64,000 nucleotides of DNA from Marsupella aquatica (GCA_973895155.1 OZ316897.1:868001-932000), one strand, 5' to 3'. Counted from the first letter of the stretch, positions 1 through 12,500 are shown. Notes: a model not told the origin generated them from the sequence alone. Program-made: numbers and translations.

Positions 1-326
1 CCCAATTTTTGCCGCCAGACCTGTGCCTCCCCCAGCCAAGAGAATACTGCCCAGCCAAGCTTAGGTATGCTCTGTGGATAGTACATAGACTTAGTTACTC
101 TTTGGGGTCAGACCGAGAGGATAGTCCGCGCCTGAACCAACAAGTAAGAAAGGAGAAGAAGACGACGCATGGCCCGGACCAGCCTACGCGGATTACGCCT
201 ACTCCGCCCAACTCTAGGCCAGCCTTCCACTCCGGCACCAATTCCCAGTTTGGCCCCGCCCATGCCACATTCCAAGAAGAGACCTGCCCCCTCGGCGTGT
301 CCCCAAGGTCCAATGGGAGGCAATCA

Positions 327-563
327 AGTTTGCAACCCATGAGGACTATCTGAAGGAGCACTACTTGGATAAGTTTGCTCACTTAAACTGGCGGTCTACC
401 GCATTTGGGTCATAAGAGCTTTGGGAGTTCATCGAGAACTTTGACGTTGAGACCCCGGCTACAAAGGTAGCAAGACAAACCCTGTCTCTCACCGACTACC
501 AGTTGGCCCAGATCTTTGCCCTGCCAGTGGGACCAGTATCGGTGCCCAAGTATGCAACTCCTC
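327..563 (+). pseudogene. Decayed coding fragment, unrecognised
   Basis: A frame beginning near 327 reads as plausible protein for about 75 codons (KFATHEDYLKEHYL, then an Asp/Trp/Phe-rich stretch, ending near LPVGPVSVPK). It is broken by one TAA near 411. There is no start codon, and an AT-rich stretch follows. A second coding-like patch at about 1200-1700 gives WAQFFGKFLGELKW in one frame and then a Pro/Thr-rich tail, and may belong to the same decayed gene. It looks like remains of a transposon-type ORF, but I cannot name the family. Confidence 0.3.
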
Positions 564-3500
564 TTTTTATAAGGCAAGATTATAATTCCTTATATTAATG
601 ACTTTCCTGATCTCAATTCCTTATAATTGACCATGTGAAGTTTCATTTTACTCTACTAAAATCTTGTACGGTCTCTCAACTCAAGGAACCCAAAGATGTA
701 AATTTGAAAAAAAGTTGAGCTTGTTTTGGTGTGGAAAAATTTGATCAAAACCAAATTATATGGTTTTTTTTAATATAGGGATCTACAGCCAAACTACCCA
801 GCTTTTTGGGATTTTTATTAAAATTCTAAAATCCTTTTAATAAAAATTACAACAATTTTAGGAATATTTTTAATATATGTGGAAAAATAAGAAAATCAAA
901 CTTTTTATATGACTTCAAACTTTTTAAAATTCTAAAACCTAAGTTTTTTCAAATTTTCATTTTTCTTATAGCCAACTTTTGAGTCCATATAAAAATGTAG
1001 ACCGTCCCCTACTTATTATACAAGAGTTGTGTACCCGGGTATCAGTGGAGTTGAAAATTCGGGATAAGGAGTATGTGCCCCAACATTTCAACCCAATGGG
1101 CAACTGAAGACGAACTATGGATACAAGTAAGGGTAGTGTACCAACCTGATCTGTATGGAACAGCAACTCAATTCATAAGATCTACCTTGCACATGATTGA
1201 GCCTAGGTCTGAGATCTCCCTCTGCACATAGAGCAATGCAGAATCAAAATTGGGCACAATTCTTTGGCAAATTCTTGGGGGAGTTAAAATGGCTAAGACA
1301 GGTCTGCACATCAAAGGGAAGTTCCTCGAGAACCACATCATGATTATCTTTGAGTGGTACGGGCAACAGCGTGAGGCCAAAGGTAAGAATACCGCTACGT
1401 CGGCCTCCACCTGCGCCAACCCTGTCACCACCCCGAGGGACATCCCGGCGGCCCCTAGTCTGCTGCTGCCCCAACTCCCCCAAAACCGCCATGCTTTGAA
1501 CCGTGGTAGTAAACGGTCCCCCGCCACCTCCCCAAATCACCACGCTTTGAACCGTGGTAGTAAACTGTCCCCCACCACCTCCCCCGACTATCGTGACCCC
1601 GCTACCCCAGTCACAACCACCCCCACCTTTGGACCCCATTCCCTCTCCCGCACAGACTACCAAAGAAGCAATAGTTCGACTCATGAAAACGGGGAGATGT
1701 AATCTGTGCATACCGAAGACCACAGCAGCGCAACGGAGATAAGGAATTGAGTCTTTATTGGAGCTTTTGCTTTCCCTTTCCCTTTGCCCAGGAAGGCTGT
1801 TACTTTCAGAAACTCGGCATACTTTTTCCGTGTGCGCATAACAATCTTTGCTCCTCCAGTACCGGTTGCAAGAATTTGCATGAAGTAGGGTTTGGGAATT
1901 GATGCTTCACGCAAATTCTCAGGGTATAGTGCGTCTCCTGCTCATGGGCTGGCCTGGGTAGTTGAACATGGTGGATGAAGGAATGAATTTCTCTAGACGA
2001 CAACAATGTTGCGATTTCTCCTGAATTGCCGACCCGAATCAAACAGATACGTACACTGCATGTGTCGATCCCTTTTGAGGATTGCTGGTATATTGACAAA
2101 GAATCGGCTGTAAAGATTTCAACAAATTCCATCGTGGTGCATTGAGAATGAACAAGATCGAAGGACCAGCCTATGCTTTGTCCCCTTGGCAAGGCTTCCT
2201 CTTTCCTAATTTTAAAAAGGACCGACTAATGAACCAATGAACGACGTCCCCGACTACGGATTTCATGTAGGCAATGAAATCCATAATTAGGTATCGAACA
2301 CGGCAAAGGCAGAAGATTTTCGAAGCCAGCTCACCAAGGAACCCCCATGGCTATGGCAGCATAGCAGCTTTCATGCTCACGAATGACTCACAAACCTACG
2401 TGACAAATGCATAAGAGCAAAAAACTTTTTGGCATACTCGCTAACCCAGCACTTATTGAGGAGCCCTCTGGCTGGGGCTGGAACTCGTTTGCCGAGCGTT
2501 CCCTGGGCACATGAGGAGAAAATGAACTGCTCGGGTCTTGGCGCATGCATGTGGTATTTAAATGGACATTTTAAAAGCATACATTTGTGCGCCACATTCA
2601 ACCAAGACCCATTTACTGAACCAGAGCAAATGGAGGAGCAACCTAAAACAGTACAATCATGATGTCCAGAAATGGGAACGCACCTCATCAGCTTGCTCAG
2701 TACTTCATTATTGGTTCTCTCTAGGTAAGTGAGTGCCCGCGCCACTGAAGCAAACGGTATCTCATTCCTTTTGTAGGCCACCAAAGCCGAAATAGGATGT
2801 GTGAAACGAGCCTCAACGCAAGAGAAAGTAACAAAACATTCATATAATAGGTGGAGGCAATATAGATAGCAAAGACAAAGGTCCAGGCTGAGCTAATCAC
2901 TGTCTTACATGTACTCCAACTTATTATGTATGGTTACTGCCTAGCAAGAAGGTTTTCTTACCAGCAAACTAAAGGTCGGGATGTTGGGGTCAAGAGATCA
3001 TCAGAGCTTTGACTTTCAAGGCAGGTAAATTTTGAAGTTTGTACGCACGTCTATACCTATCCCTCCTCGCTAGCCTCGATCCCGATGTTGAATCATTCAC
3101 GTTCAAAACGCACCGTGCTGTATTGTCCAAGTCTCATGGAAGGTCGACGTCTGCTGAGTTGGTAAGCACGCCATTTATGCCTAAATGAATGTCGTCGACT
3201 CCTAGCCGGCCCTATTGCCTCGACTGCATATTTTGGTCGTGAACCCGTCCATCCAGCAAGAGTCACTCTAAGTTCCTTGGCGGTCGCCCATTTCACCTCG
3301 ATACCTTGGTATCTAACTGGAGAAGGGCTTCTCCATCGCCGATCGTACTGTTTGATCGAGTGAGCACGAAAGCCAGCTCATGACAGGCCATGATAGAAGG
3401 GGCTTTCAGCCCCATGGACGGTGGGTGATCAGGTGAACTCCCAAATTTCTAGTGTCGTGCTTATTATAGGACACTGCGTAGTAGTATTTGTGCGTGCTAG

Positions 3501-3692
3501 GGTCGCGCTTGGTGAGATCCACGGTAAGTTACGAAGTTTTGACCGCGGTGGTGATCATCGTTCCCGTCTTCTGGCTTATCTGGTACCACAACGTCGCTTG
3601 CTCGAGCGGTTGATAGTGAGCTGAGGACTGTAGGGCAAGAGTGTAGTGGAGTCAACGAAGATAGAGCTTCGTAATTAAGCCCCGTCGCTGTT
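564..3692. other. Gene-poor host flank
   Basis: About 3.1 kb with no convincing gene. 580-960 is AT-rich and full of stops. 1490-1570 repeats the phrase CGCTTTGAACCGTGGTAGTA with one copy slightly altered (ATGCTTTGAA, then ACGCTTTGAA), a short tandem duplication. The remaining frames are short, overlap each other and look like noise. Confidence 0.5.
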
Positions 3693-4097
3693 TTAGACGC
3701 CTACAATGACATGGATGCCGTCGACTCCTGGGTACTTGTAGTTGACAATGCCGACACACAAGAAGTCCGGCACGGGTGTTGTTGCTGAGGGGACCCAGCC
3801 ACCGGTAGCATCGAGATCGAAAGCTTGGCCTTTGTTGCATTGCTGCCAGTCACCTTCAAGAGTGACCGACACGTCGTCAAGTGGAACATCAGCGGTCCAG
3901 TTCAAGGCGTAAACTGCGTTCCATTGGATGGAAATATTGGGGGCGATTCCCTTCGATTGCCAGACTGTGTTGAAGGTTATGGTTCCATCACCCTTGACGA
4001 CGGATTTGGCGATATGGAAGTACATGTTGTTGCTCCCGAGAAATGCACGTTCGTATGCATCCTCAAAGACTTCTATTTCGCGTACCGGGTCTCCCAT
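3693..4097 (-). CDS. Small protein of unknown function (134 aa)
   Basis: An uninterrupted ATG-started frame of 134 residues beginning MGDPVREIEVFEDAYERAF. The body alternates hydrophobic and polar residues with several Trp (TVWQSKGI, IQWNAVYALNW, LEGDWQQC), which suggests a small beta-rich fold. It has two Cys and ends in a hydrophobic GIHVIVGV tail. No signal peptide or membrane segment is evident. Support for a real gene comes from a TATA-like element about 200 bp upstream on the same strand and a clean leader between the two. It lies outside the transposon nest. I do not recognise the family; a secreted or defence-related beta protein is only a guess. Confidence 0.5.
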   Translation of the reverse strand: MGDPVREIEVFEDAYERAFLGSNNMYFHIAKSVVKGDGTITFNTVWQSKGIAPNISIQWNAVYALNWTADVPLDDVSVTLEGDWQQCNKGQAFDLDATGGWVPSATTPVPDFLCVGIVNYKYPGVDGIHVIVGV

Positions 4098-4295
4098 ATC
4101 TAGTTAGTGACTGGCCGGAATGAGGACAAGCTGCAGAGAGTGAAGTAAAAACTAAAACTTATCGCTCGACTTATCGATCGATTGCTGATCACAGAAAGTC
4201 CTGGTAAAGGAAGGAAAGAGTTGCGATTGAGTAGCCAACTAGTAGCGATGTGGACTGAAGCGGATGGGTGTGCTGGACATTGCACTTCGCGCCCT

Positions 4296-4303
4296 ACTTA
4301 TAG
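4296..4303 (-). promoter_or_regulatory. TATA-like box upstream of the 134-aa gene
   Basis: On the minus strand this reads CTATAAGT in a GC-rich context, about 200 nt upstream of the ATG at 4097. The distance leaves a long leader, so the TATA role is inferred from sequence only. Confidence 0.35.
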
Positions 4304-4928
4304 TTTTTGATCCTGCGACTCCATACCTATCCATTGTGCATGCAGACTTAGTCGTCGTCAATTGTGAGCACTACTGTAGTGAATACGTTGTGGTATATGT
4401 AAGACGGGAAATGATTCTTTACTGCTCTGTCAATCATCAACGGTCAAAAGTATGTATAGGGTGGTTTCGTGAAGTAAATTAAAGAACGACCTGATAGCTA
4501 GGAATTGAAATATTGGAACCTAATTTCCTTGCAGTCGTCTCTTCTATCAGAAGAGTCAATTGGTTCACTGGCTCGGATGAGGGGCACTCGGGAAACCATC
4601 TTGCTTACAGTAGAGTCACTGCTTAGATTAAGTTAAAGTTTCAATAGTACGTGCATTGAGTCAATTTAGCTTGTGGTTCGGGAGAAACTGGGATGCAAAC
4701 CCTACTAACTTGCCCGACTAGACGTGGCACAGTTGACCATATATGCATTTCATTGAAATATATCAACGAATCTGCAACCAATTGACGCAAAACGCTGAAT
4801 CATGATAAAATCCTCAACATTGACGTTCATGCAATCAGGAATTGCCCACACGAGCTAGAAGCCCTTTTAGTTGGCAGCTTAGTTTAATTTCAATGAGCTT
4901 GGAAATAGCTCTGCTGTGGCAAACTCTT
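4304..4928. other. Host spacer up to the Copia-2 insertion
   Basis: About 620 bp with no ORF of note or clear repeat. It ends with CTCTT (4924-4928), which is repeated at 52251-52255 and is the target-site duplication of Copia-2. Confidence 0.6.
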
Positions 4929-5261
4929 TGTTGAACTAAGACGTCATTCGTAATGACCATACAACCATGACTCATTCCATGCACACATAGTCGACACAAT
5001 CTCTACGTGGTTCACCTCTTCTCCAAAGCTACGTCCACACGAACACTCAAGCTTTACTTCAAGAGTAGACGAACACTCATGCTCTCTCTCTTTCTCAAGT
5101 TGCTCCGTTACAATGAGTAAGCATCACACCACCAGCGGCTTACACTAGCCCTGGTATATACAAGGTCACACACGACTAACCTAACCTCAGCTAAGACCCT
5201 AACTATGGTTAGCCTAAGTGCCGTAACCTTTGAGTCACAAGACTAAGAGCAATCTTTAACA
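4929..5261 (-). repeat. Copia-2 3' LTR (left on the map)
   Basis: 333 bp, matching 51918-52250 except for five transitions. At all five differing sites this copy has A/T where the other has G/C, as expected of deamination in this copy. The polypurine tract lies just inside, at about 5264-5275 (CTCCCCCTTGAC on the plus strand). Confidence 0.95.
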
Positions 5262-5465
5262 AACTCCCCCTTGACTTTAGTCTTGAGGACTGCAATTTCT
5301 GCTATCCATATGAGATACTCAGCGGGAAATTCTAGACAATCACCTAAAACCATAGGTGTCCCCCTAAAAACCATTTAAGGTTAACTAAGGGTTAACTAGA
5401 ATTAAGCCGTAGCCATAACAGAATTGAGTAACCCATATACAGAAATTACATATTGTTAAGTTACT

Positions 5466-5633
5466 CTACTTGTGTTGCAAATGCAAAACTTGCAAAGTAG
5501 CACGGTGTCTTGAGTAACTCTCCAAAGGAATCACTTTGGTAAAAACATCAGCTGGGTTGAGCTTTCCATCAATCTTGACTAGCTCAAACATTTTATCAGA
5601 CACTGCTTGCCTAATAAAATGGTACCTGATGTC
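5466..5633 (-). pseudogene. pol: Copia-2 pol, C-terminal end of RNase H (severed)
   Basis: The minus strand reads DIRYHFIRQAVSDK and then KLNPADVFTKVIPLES, ending in a stop at 5466. This matches the C-terminus of Copia-1 pol almost residue for residue. The preceding residues (VMDSRVKHI) lie 40 kb away at about 46115-46150. The two parts join in frame when the CACTA and one copy of its 3-bp target duplication are removed. Confidence 0.93.
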
Positions 5634-5654
5634 AACCACTACAACACTACCGAC

Positions 5655-5870
5655 CCCTTTTGCGAACCCCGTCCCATCGCAATTAACAAAGGACCAAATT
5701 ATGAAATTCCAGCGTTTGCGAAACGCTACACATCGCAACCCTTTCGCATTCTTTGAAACCCACAGCTTCGCAATCGGACTTTCGCAACCCCTTCGCAACA
5801 CCTTCGCACACTGCGAAACTTATTTTATCGCACATAAATCACATTTATGCGATCTCGACAGACTCTTTAT
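5655..5870. repeat. CACTA left subterminal TTCGCAA array
   Basis: Many TTCGCA/TGCGAA words in both orientations in about 200 bp. The array resumes at 13575-13740 once element C is removed. In En/Spm elements subterminal repeats of this kind bind the TnpA protein; that role is assumed here by analogy. Confidence 0.8.
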
Positions 5871-6930
5871 CGGTTTGTGACGCGCCCTGGGCCCTCACTC
5901 TTACTATATTAAGTGAACCCCCCTGAGAACAGACACCCCCCGTGTACCCCTTCTTAATATTTTTGTTCACAAAAAAAAATCCCTTGTTAATGTAAAAACA
6001 TTATTTTTTCCTATAAAAAATTATCCTTTTGTAAATTATAACAGAGTTTTTCAAGGAATTAAAAAAACCCTTGAATTTTTAAAAATTGTAAATATCATAC
6101 TGAAACATAAAAGATTCTATTTTGCATAGGGGAATATTATGTTACGCTGATATTCACAGTACATATTTTATATAGATCATAACAAAATTAGTACTAAAGA
6201 TTTATAGTTCTTCCTAGAGTATATGACTATAACTGAGGCAACTTGTAGACCTCATAGAGATAAACTGAACTAGTACAAAGGTATTATTATGCTATGCTAT
6301 ATCCTTGGAGGAATAATTGCATATATATATATATTACTTATGTAAACTCCAATTGCTAAATTATTCTATCTTGACTAAGAATGGTATGACATCAACCATT
6401 AACACCAAATGATAAGTAGAGTTTTTGACAACTTCTTTCATGCAACCTGACACATCAAACCACACATTAATTAATCATATATATTCTAGACACAAAGTAC
6501 TAATAATACAAAAAATGACTACTGAAAATTGTGGAGAGTAATACCATCAAATCTCCTTTGGCTGAAATTGTTACTTAGACATGGTGGGTAATTTCCTGCC
6601 ATCTCTACAATCAAACAACTGTGAGCACCGGGTACCCCCCCCAACCCAATGATCAAGGGAGTACACCACCCCACACACAAACACACCTGGCCTCATACCT
6701 GGCCATTTGATTTGAGGGAATTCAAAAGTAATCTTGTTTGTCTATGTGGGATTGATTCATGGGTCCCCCATCAATTCCATAACCCCAAACGAGTTGGGCC
6801 CCAAAATCCTGGCCCAACATTTACTTAACTCCCAACTTAACACATGCGGGTAAACAAGTCTACCATGCAAGCCCATGAAACCAAACTTGCCTTAAGAGGA
6901 TAAATAATTAAATGTCTAATTTACTATATG

Positions 6931-7351
6931 TGTTAGGTATTTACTCTTATGTCTAGGTTAGGTATGACGTGGTTGGTACAACAACGTGGGTTGGTACAAC
7001 TATGTGGTTAGGTACAACTACGTGATTAGGTACAACTATGTGGTTAGGTACAACTACGTGATTAGGTATAACTATGTGGTTAGGTACAACTAAGTTGCAC
7101 ACTATATCATAAGAGACATGTGTGCTTGGAGAGGTAGAACCAAGGCTCATTGTTATGGAGCCACTTGAGAGATAGGGAGAGCGTACACTGTAGAGACTCG
7201 GTATAGCCGACGGGCTTAGAGTTCAGTAAAGCTCTCTTGTGTGTTCCCGTGGACGTAGCCTCAAGGAGGTGAACCACGTATCTCTTGTGTCGACTATTGT
7301 GCGTTGGATGGTTCATGGGCTTGCCGTTGCGATCGTCGTCTATGCTCAACA
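6931..7351 (+). repeat. Copia-1 5' LTR with an internal 18-bp tandem array
   Basis: 421 bp. Between about 6960 and 7095 an 18-bp unit of the type GGTTAGGTACAACTACGT repeats about seven times, with two alternating variants (TGGTT and TGATT). The array is the same length in the other LTR, as expected for one reverse-transcription event. The array lies in the U3 side, so it could act as a promoter or enhancer repeat; this is inferred. Confidence 0.95.
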
Positions 7352-7353
7352 AT

Positions 7354-7365
7354 TGGTATCAGAGC
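7354..7365 (+). other. Copia-1 primer-binding site
   Basis: TGGTATCAGAGC, the sequence complementary to the 3' end of initiator methionine tRNA used by most plant Copia elements. It follows the LTR end (CAACA) after two nucleotides. The same motif occurs inverted for Copia-2 at about 51905-51916. Confidence 0.95.
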
Positions 7366-8504
7366 ATGCTTGGGAGGTGACGTGTGTTCGTGACGGGATT
7401 TCATGACGGTTTTTCCAGCGTTGAGTGTTGGTGGATTTTCCAGAGTTCCATCGCATGGAACTTGGAGTTTATGGGCTCAACGGATAGATCAGGGCAAGAG
7501 CTTTCTAACGGTGTGAAGAAATCGTTGAACGGAGCTCGTGGTGCAGAGAGATCTAAGTTTTTGTCCTTCTGGATTTTGTGAAGAAAGTTGGCAATCGACT
7601 CTGAGGGAGAAGCGTCAAGTGTTTTGACTCAACGGAGAGATTGAGGCAAGACGATTGTTTTTGAGTCCGGGATTGGCTCTTTGATGCAAAGAGGAAGGCT
7701 AAGCAAAATCAATTACCTTGTTGGACTTGGTGACGGCACCAAGTGCAATTGATCAACATTCGTTGTTGACAAGGTACCATTTTTTTCTCTTTGAAAAACT
7801 GATTCGAAATTGGCTATGGCAATTGAGAGAAATCTGTCATCTTTACCAATTTTTTTCTCCCTCGTTCTTTCCTCGTTTTGGGTCTTCTTATATCGATCTT
7901 CATCGCCTCGGAGTCTAGTTTCCAAATCTGAAATCGGATCTTGATTTTGTCAAAACCCGAGTGAGATATCTTGCGTTTGGTGTCGAGGGGTACATTCTGC
8001 CGTGTGTATTTTCTGTGCGCGCGACCAGATTTCGACGACGAAAGGTGGTAGGGGGTTTTGGGGGTTCGAGGACACATGTCAGCCCCTCGATTGTTCTTCC
8101 AAAATTCCCACAGGGCCTGTACAAGGGTCATAAAATATTCCAAAAAACCAGAGAGCTATTTTTTGACCATCCGACAAAGATTTCATCCGCCGAACGGTAA
8201 CTTTTTTGGTTATTTTTCGGCGAGGTCATAGCCATTGAAGTTGGCAATGCAGCGCACCAATCACATCGCAATTCCGACAACGGGTTGTACTTGGTATTTC
8301 GGTTATTCCCTGAGGTGGTCAAAACGGGGGAGTTTCCCAAGGTTTTACCCACCTCGACCAAAATTTGAATAACTTTTCTGTCAAATTTCGATTTTGATTT
8401 CGGTTTTCAGTATTGGACTCCTAGCTTTGTGGGCTACGCGGCGGTGTTGAGTTTCGAGTTTTTTGAGAAGTTGTGAAAAACAACATTTTTTGTGACTTTC
8501 TCAT
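7366..8504 (+). other. Copia-1 untranslated leader
   Basis: About 1.1 kb with no long frame. Its last 400 nt are clearly related to the Copia-2 leader (for example GAGGTGGTCAAAA near 8310 and, inverted, near 50345), which shows the two elements share ancestry outside the coding region. Confidence 0.75.
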
Positions 8505-9539
8505 ATGAGTGATTCGGAGGAGTTTTTTGAAGACGTGGAACTTGAAGCACGAGGATCACCGCGGAGGTTTCAGGGGCAGAGAGAGGAGCAGGAGGAAGAG
8601 CACGTGACACCGATACCATCACCGGTGCGGCGTGTGGTGGAGGAAGCAGTACTACTACCGGAGCTCACGGTAAAGAAGAAGATGGGGACTTTCAAGCTTG
8701 GGGGACCCAAGTATGAAGTGACAAAGTATGATGGGCGCTCTGACTACTTGCTATGGGAGAAGCAGGTGAAGGGAGTGCTTTATGCGTCAGGGATGGGCCA
8801 ACTGCTGAGCCCTCGTGAAGACGATGTTGATGAGAAACAATGGGACCGCATGCAGGAGCAGGGAGTGTGGTGTGTTACACTCTATCTCATGCCTCCCATC
8901 ATCAAGCAGTTGGGTGCACATAAGGATTGCATGTCCTTGTTTGCGGAATTGCAGAGCAAGTATCACCGCAAGGAGTTGTCAAACCGGCTCTACACTTCCT
9001 ACAAACTGATGAGTTTCAGGATGAAGGAATCTGGTACGAAGTTGCAAGACCATGTGGATGCTTTCAACGACATGGTCGTTGACTTGGAAAACCTTGGGGA
9101 GACTTTGAATGATGAGACGAAGGCTCTACAGCTTCTTAGTTCATTGCCTCCATCTTACCAGTCCCTATCACGAGTGTTGTTGCATCGTGATAAGGATACC
9201 ATTTCATACAATGACGTGGTAAGTTCTCTGCTTAGTGATGATCTTCAGCAGAAGATGCACATCACATCACAGCCTTCATCATCTGGTGCTGCCCTCAATG
9301 TTAACCGTGGGAGGAGTATGCAGCGACCAACTGGGGACCGTAGAACCCAGTTTAGATCTAAATCCAGATCTAAATCCAAGGGTAAATCCCCTCAGAGGAG
9401 GCAGGTGACATGTTGGAAGTGCAACCAAGTTGGACACTTCAAGCGAGACTGTAAGGGAAAGGCAGCGGAAACTTCATCGGCAAATGTGGCTAGGGCTGAT
9501 GGAGAAGCTGATTTACTCAATGATGAGTATGTTTTATGA
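8505..9539 (+). CDS. gag: Copia-1 Gag (344 aa)
   Basis: This is the capsid/nucleocapsid protein that forms the retrotransposon particle. The first 70 residues are acidic (EEFFEDVELEARG, EEQEEEH). The Copia Gag core follows (KYDGRSDYLLWEKQVKGVL, then a UBN2-type region through LLSSLPPSYQSL). An Arg/Ser-rich stretch (SKSRSKSKGKSPQRR) and one CCHC zinc knuckle, CWKCNQVGHFKRDC, come near residues 305-318. It starts at ATG 8505 and ends at a TGA (9537-9539) that lies in frame with pol. A related Gag occurs in Copia-2. Confidence 0.95.
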   Translation: MSDSEEFFEDVELEARGSPRRFQGQREEQEEEHVTPIPSPVRRVVEEAVLLPELTVKKKMGTFKLGGPKYEVTKYDGRSDYLLWEKQVKGVLYASGMGQLLSPREDDVDEKQWDRMQEQGVWCVTLYLMPPIIKQLGAHKDCMSLFAELQSKYHRKELSNRLYTSYKLMSFRMKESGTKLQDHVDAFNDMVVDLENLGETLNDETKALQLLSSLPPSYQSLSRVLLHRDKDTISYNDVVSSLLSDDLQQKMHITSQPSSSGAALNVNRGRSMQRPTGDRRTQFRSKSRSKSKGKSPQRRQVTCWKCNQVGHFKRDCKGKAAETSSANVARADGEADLLNDEYVL

Positions 9540-12500
9540 AGCCGGGGGTATGCCCTGTGCACGTCATCTAGGAGAGCAGATGATGTGTGGATTCTTGATT
9601 GTGCTTGCTCTTTTCATATTTGTTACATTCGTGAGTTTTTCAGTTCTTACTCTGTTTCAAACGGTTCAGTTCTGATGGGAAATGATCACTCCTGTCAAAT
9701 TGAGGGAATTGGGTCTGTGAAGATTCAAATGTTTGATGGCGCTGTGCGCACAGTGTCCGGAGTCAGGTATGTACCTGGCATGCGTAAGAATCTGATTTCA
9801 CTCGGTGTGTTGGATTCAAATGGTCATCAATGGAGCGTTATTGATGGTGAACTTCAAGTCAGGTCGGGAGAGACAGTGATTTTGAAGGGGAGTAGACAAA
9901 AGAATTTGTATGTGTTACAGGGCAATACTGTATGTGAAGAGGCCAATGTAACCAAGTCTCACGAGGAGATGACTCAACTGTGGCATTCATGGCTAGGCCA
10001 CATGAGTGAGAAGGGTTTGGCTATCTTACGGAAGAATGGACTCATTTCTGATTTGCAATCTTGTAAATTAGAGTTTTGTGAGCATTGCATTCTTGGAAAG
10101 CAGCATCGTCGTGCTTTTGGTGTTGGAACTCATCGTTCCAAAGCGGTTCTTGAGTACATACATAGTGACGTGTGGGGTCCATCCCTGACTCCCTCACACT
10201 CTGGAAAGTTGTACTATGTATCATTTATTGATGATTACTCAAGATTTGTGTGGATTTATTTCATGACGCATAAGTCTGATGTCTTGTCCATTTTTAAGAA
10301 GTGGAAGGCCCAGGTGGAGAATCAGACTAGAAACACGATCAAGTGTTTAGATACAAGGGTGAAGAGTCTGAGGTCAGACAACGGCGGGGAGTACACTTCA
10401 ATGGAATTTGAAGAGTACTGTTCAGAACAGGGGATAACTCGCCATCTCACCACAGTTTATACTCCGCAGCAGAATGGTGTCGCTGAGAGGCTCAATCGGA
10501 CACTGTTGGAGCGGTCACGAAGTATGTTGAGCCAATCAGGTTTACCACAAGAATTTTGGGCAGAAGCTGTCAATACCGCAGCTTATTTGGTAAATCTTTC
10601 TCCTTCTAGTGCTATCAATTTCAAAACGCCGTTTGAGATGCGCTATAAGCGGCAAGCAGACTATCATGGCTTGGTAGTTTTTGGAAGTGATGCATATGCT
10701 CTCACACCGAAGCAGAATAGGACCAAGTTGGATCCTACCTTCAGGAAATGTGTTTTTCTTGGGTACCAGAGTGGTGTGAAAGCCTATAGGCTATGGGATC
10801 CTATTGCCTGTAAGCTCGTTGTCAGTAGGGATGTTTCCTTCAATGAATCCAGATTATTGAAGGAGGGGGAGAATACTCAGGTCTCCCGTACTGACAAAGG
10901 AAAATCTCCTATCCCGGATCTCATTGAGGGGGAGATTGGTTATGAGGTGCATGACCGGAGAGAAGGAGTTGCTCCAATTATGGAGCTGGTTCCTGTGCCA
11001 GAGGAACCAGAGGAGTTTGTTGATGCTGGTGAGCAGCAAGTGGATGCTGTTGAGCTTCAAATTGTACCAGCACACGCAGATCAACCGGAGTCATCGGCTA
11101 GAAGAACATCTGGTCGCACTGTACGCGCTCCACCAAGGTATGGACAGTGGGTTGATTCATCTCAACTGCAAGAGGATGATTTTACAGCTGATGATGAGGG
11201 TGATGCGTTAATTTTGGAAGAAGGGGAACCTTCTTCATTTCATGAGGCAAGTGCTTCAAAGGAGAAGCAGAAGTGGACTGCAGCAATGCAAATGGAGATG
11301 CAATCACTAAAGGACAACAAAACTTGGGAGCTTGTTAAGCTGCCTAAGGGTCAGCAAGTGATGGACAGCAAGTGGAATTACAAGTTAAAGGATAATTCCA
11401 TAGGAGGTGGATCGAAGGTCTACAAGGCTAGATTGGTAGCAAAGGGATTCACACAAGAGAAAGGTGTGGATTACAATGAGGTCTTCTCACCAATTGCTAA
11501 GTACTCTACAATACGACTATTGTGTGTACTTGTTGTAATATTTGGTCTGCTGCTAGATCAGATGGATGTTGTCACAGCTTTCCTCTATGGCACATTGGAA
11601 GAGGTGATCTTCATGAGACAACCGCTAGGTTTTGTGAAGAGAGGACAGGAGGAATTGGTTTGCAGATTGCTGAAATCCTTGTATGGGTTGAAGCAGTCAC
11701 GAAGACAGTGGAACAAGCGGTTTGACGATTGGATTCGGTCACAAGGTTTTCACAGAAGTGTATTTGACCCTTGTGTGTATTTGAAACCGGTAAAGAATGT
11801 TGTCTTTGGGTTCATTGTTTTAGTACTTTATGTGGATGATATGCTAATTGCAGCCAAGGATAGGTCTGAGATTGTTAAGCTCAAGGCACTGCTTAGTGCA
11901 GAGTTTAAGATGAAAGACTTAGGGCCAGCTAAGAGGATTTTGGGTATGGAGATCACTAGGGACTTGGAGGTTGGCAAGCTATGGTTGACGCAGAGCAGTT
12001 ATGCGAGGAAGGTAATTGCAAGGTTCAACATGGGGAATAGCAAGCCAGTAAGTACCCCGTTGGCTCCACACTTCAAGTTATCATCAGCGTTCTGTCCTAC
12101 GGATGACACAGAGAAGGGGTTGATGTCAAAGGTTTCGTATGACAAGGCAGTGGGGAGTCTCATGTATTTGATGACTTGCACTAGACCTGATCTTGCCATG
12201 GCTATGGGCAAGGTGAGCAGGTACATGTCGAATCCAGGGAAGGTACACTGGGAAGCAGTGAAGTGGATTATCAGGAGATCAACAACAGGATACGTGTTCA
12301 CACTTGGCGGTGGATGCATAAGTTGGAGGTCTACTTTGCAGAAGTGTATTGCTCAGTCTACTACAGAAGCGGAGTATGTTGCAGCTGCGGAAGCAGCAAA
12401 GGAAGCGATTTGGTTGGATAGACTTATCACTGAAATGGGATTGCCACAGGGGAATGTGAAGCTCCATTGTGATAGTCAAAGTGCGCTCCACCTTGCTGTG

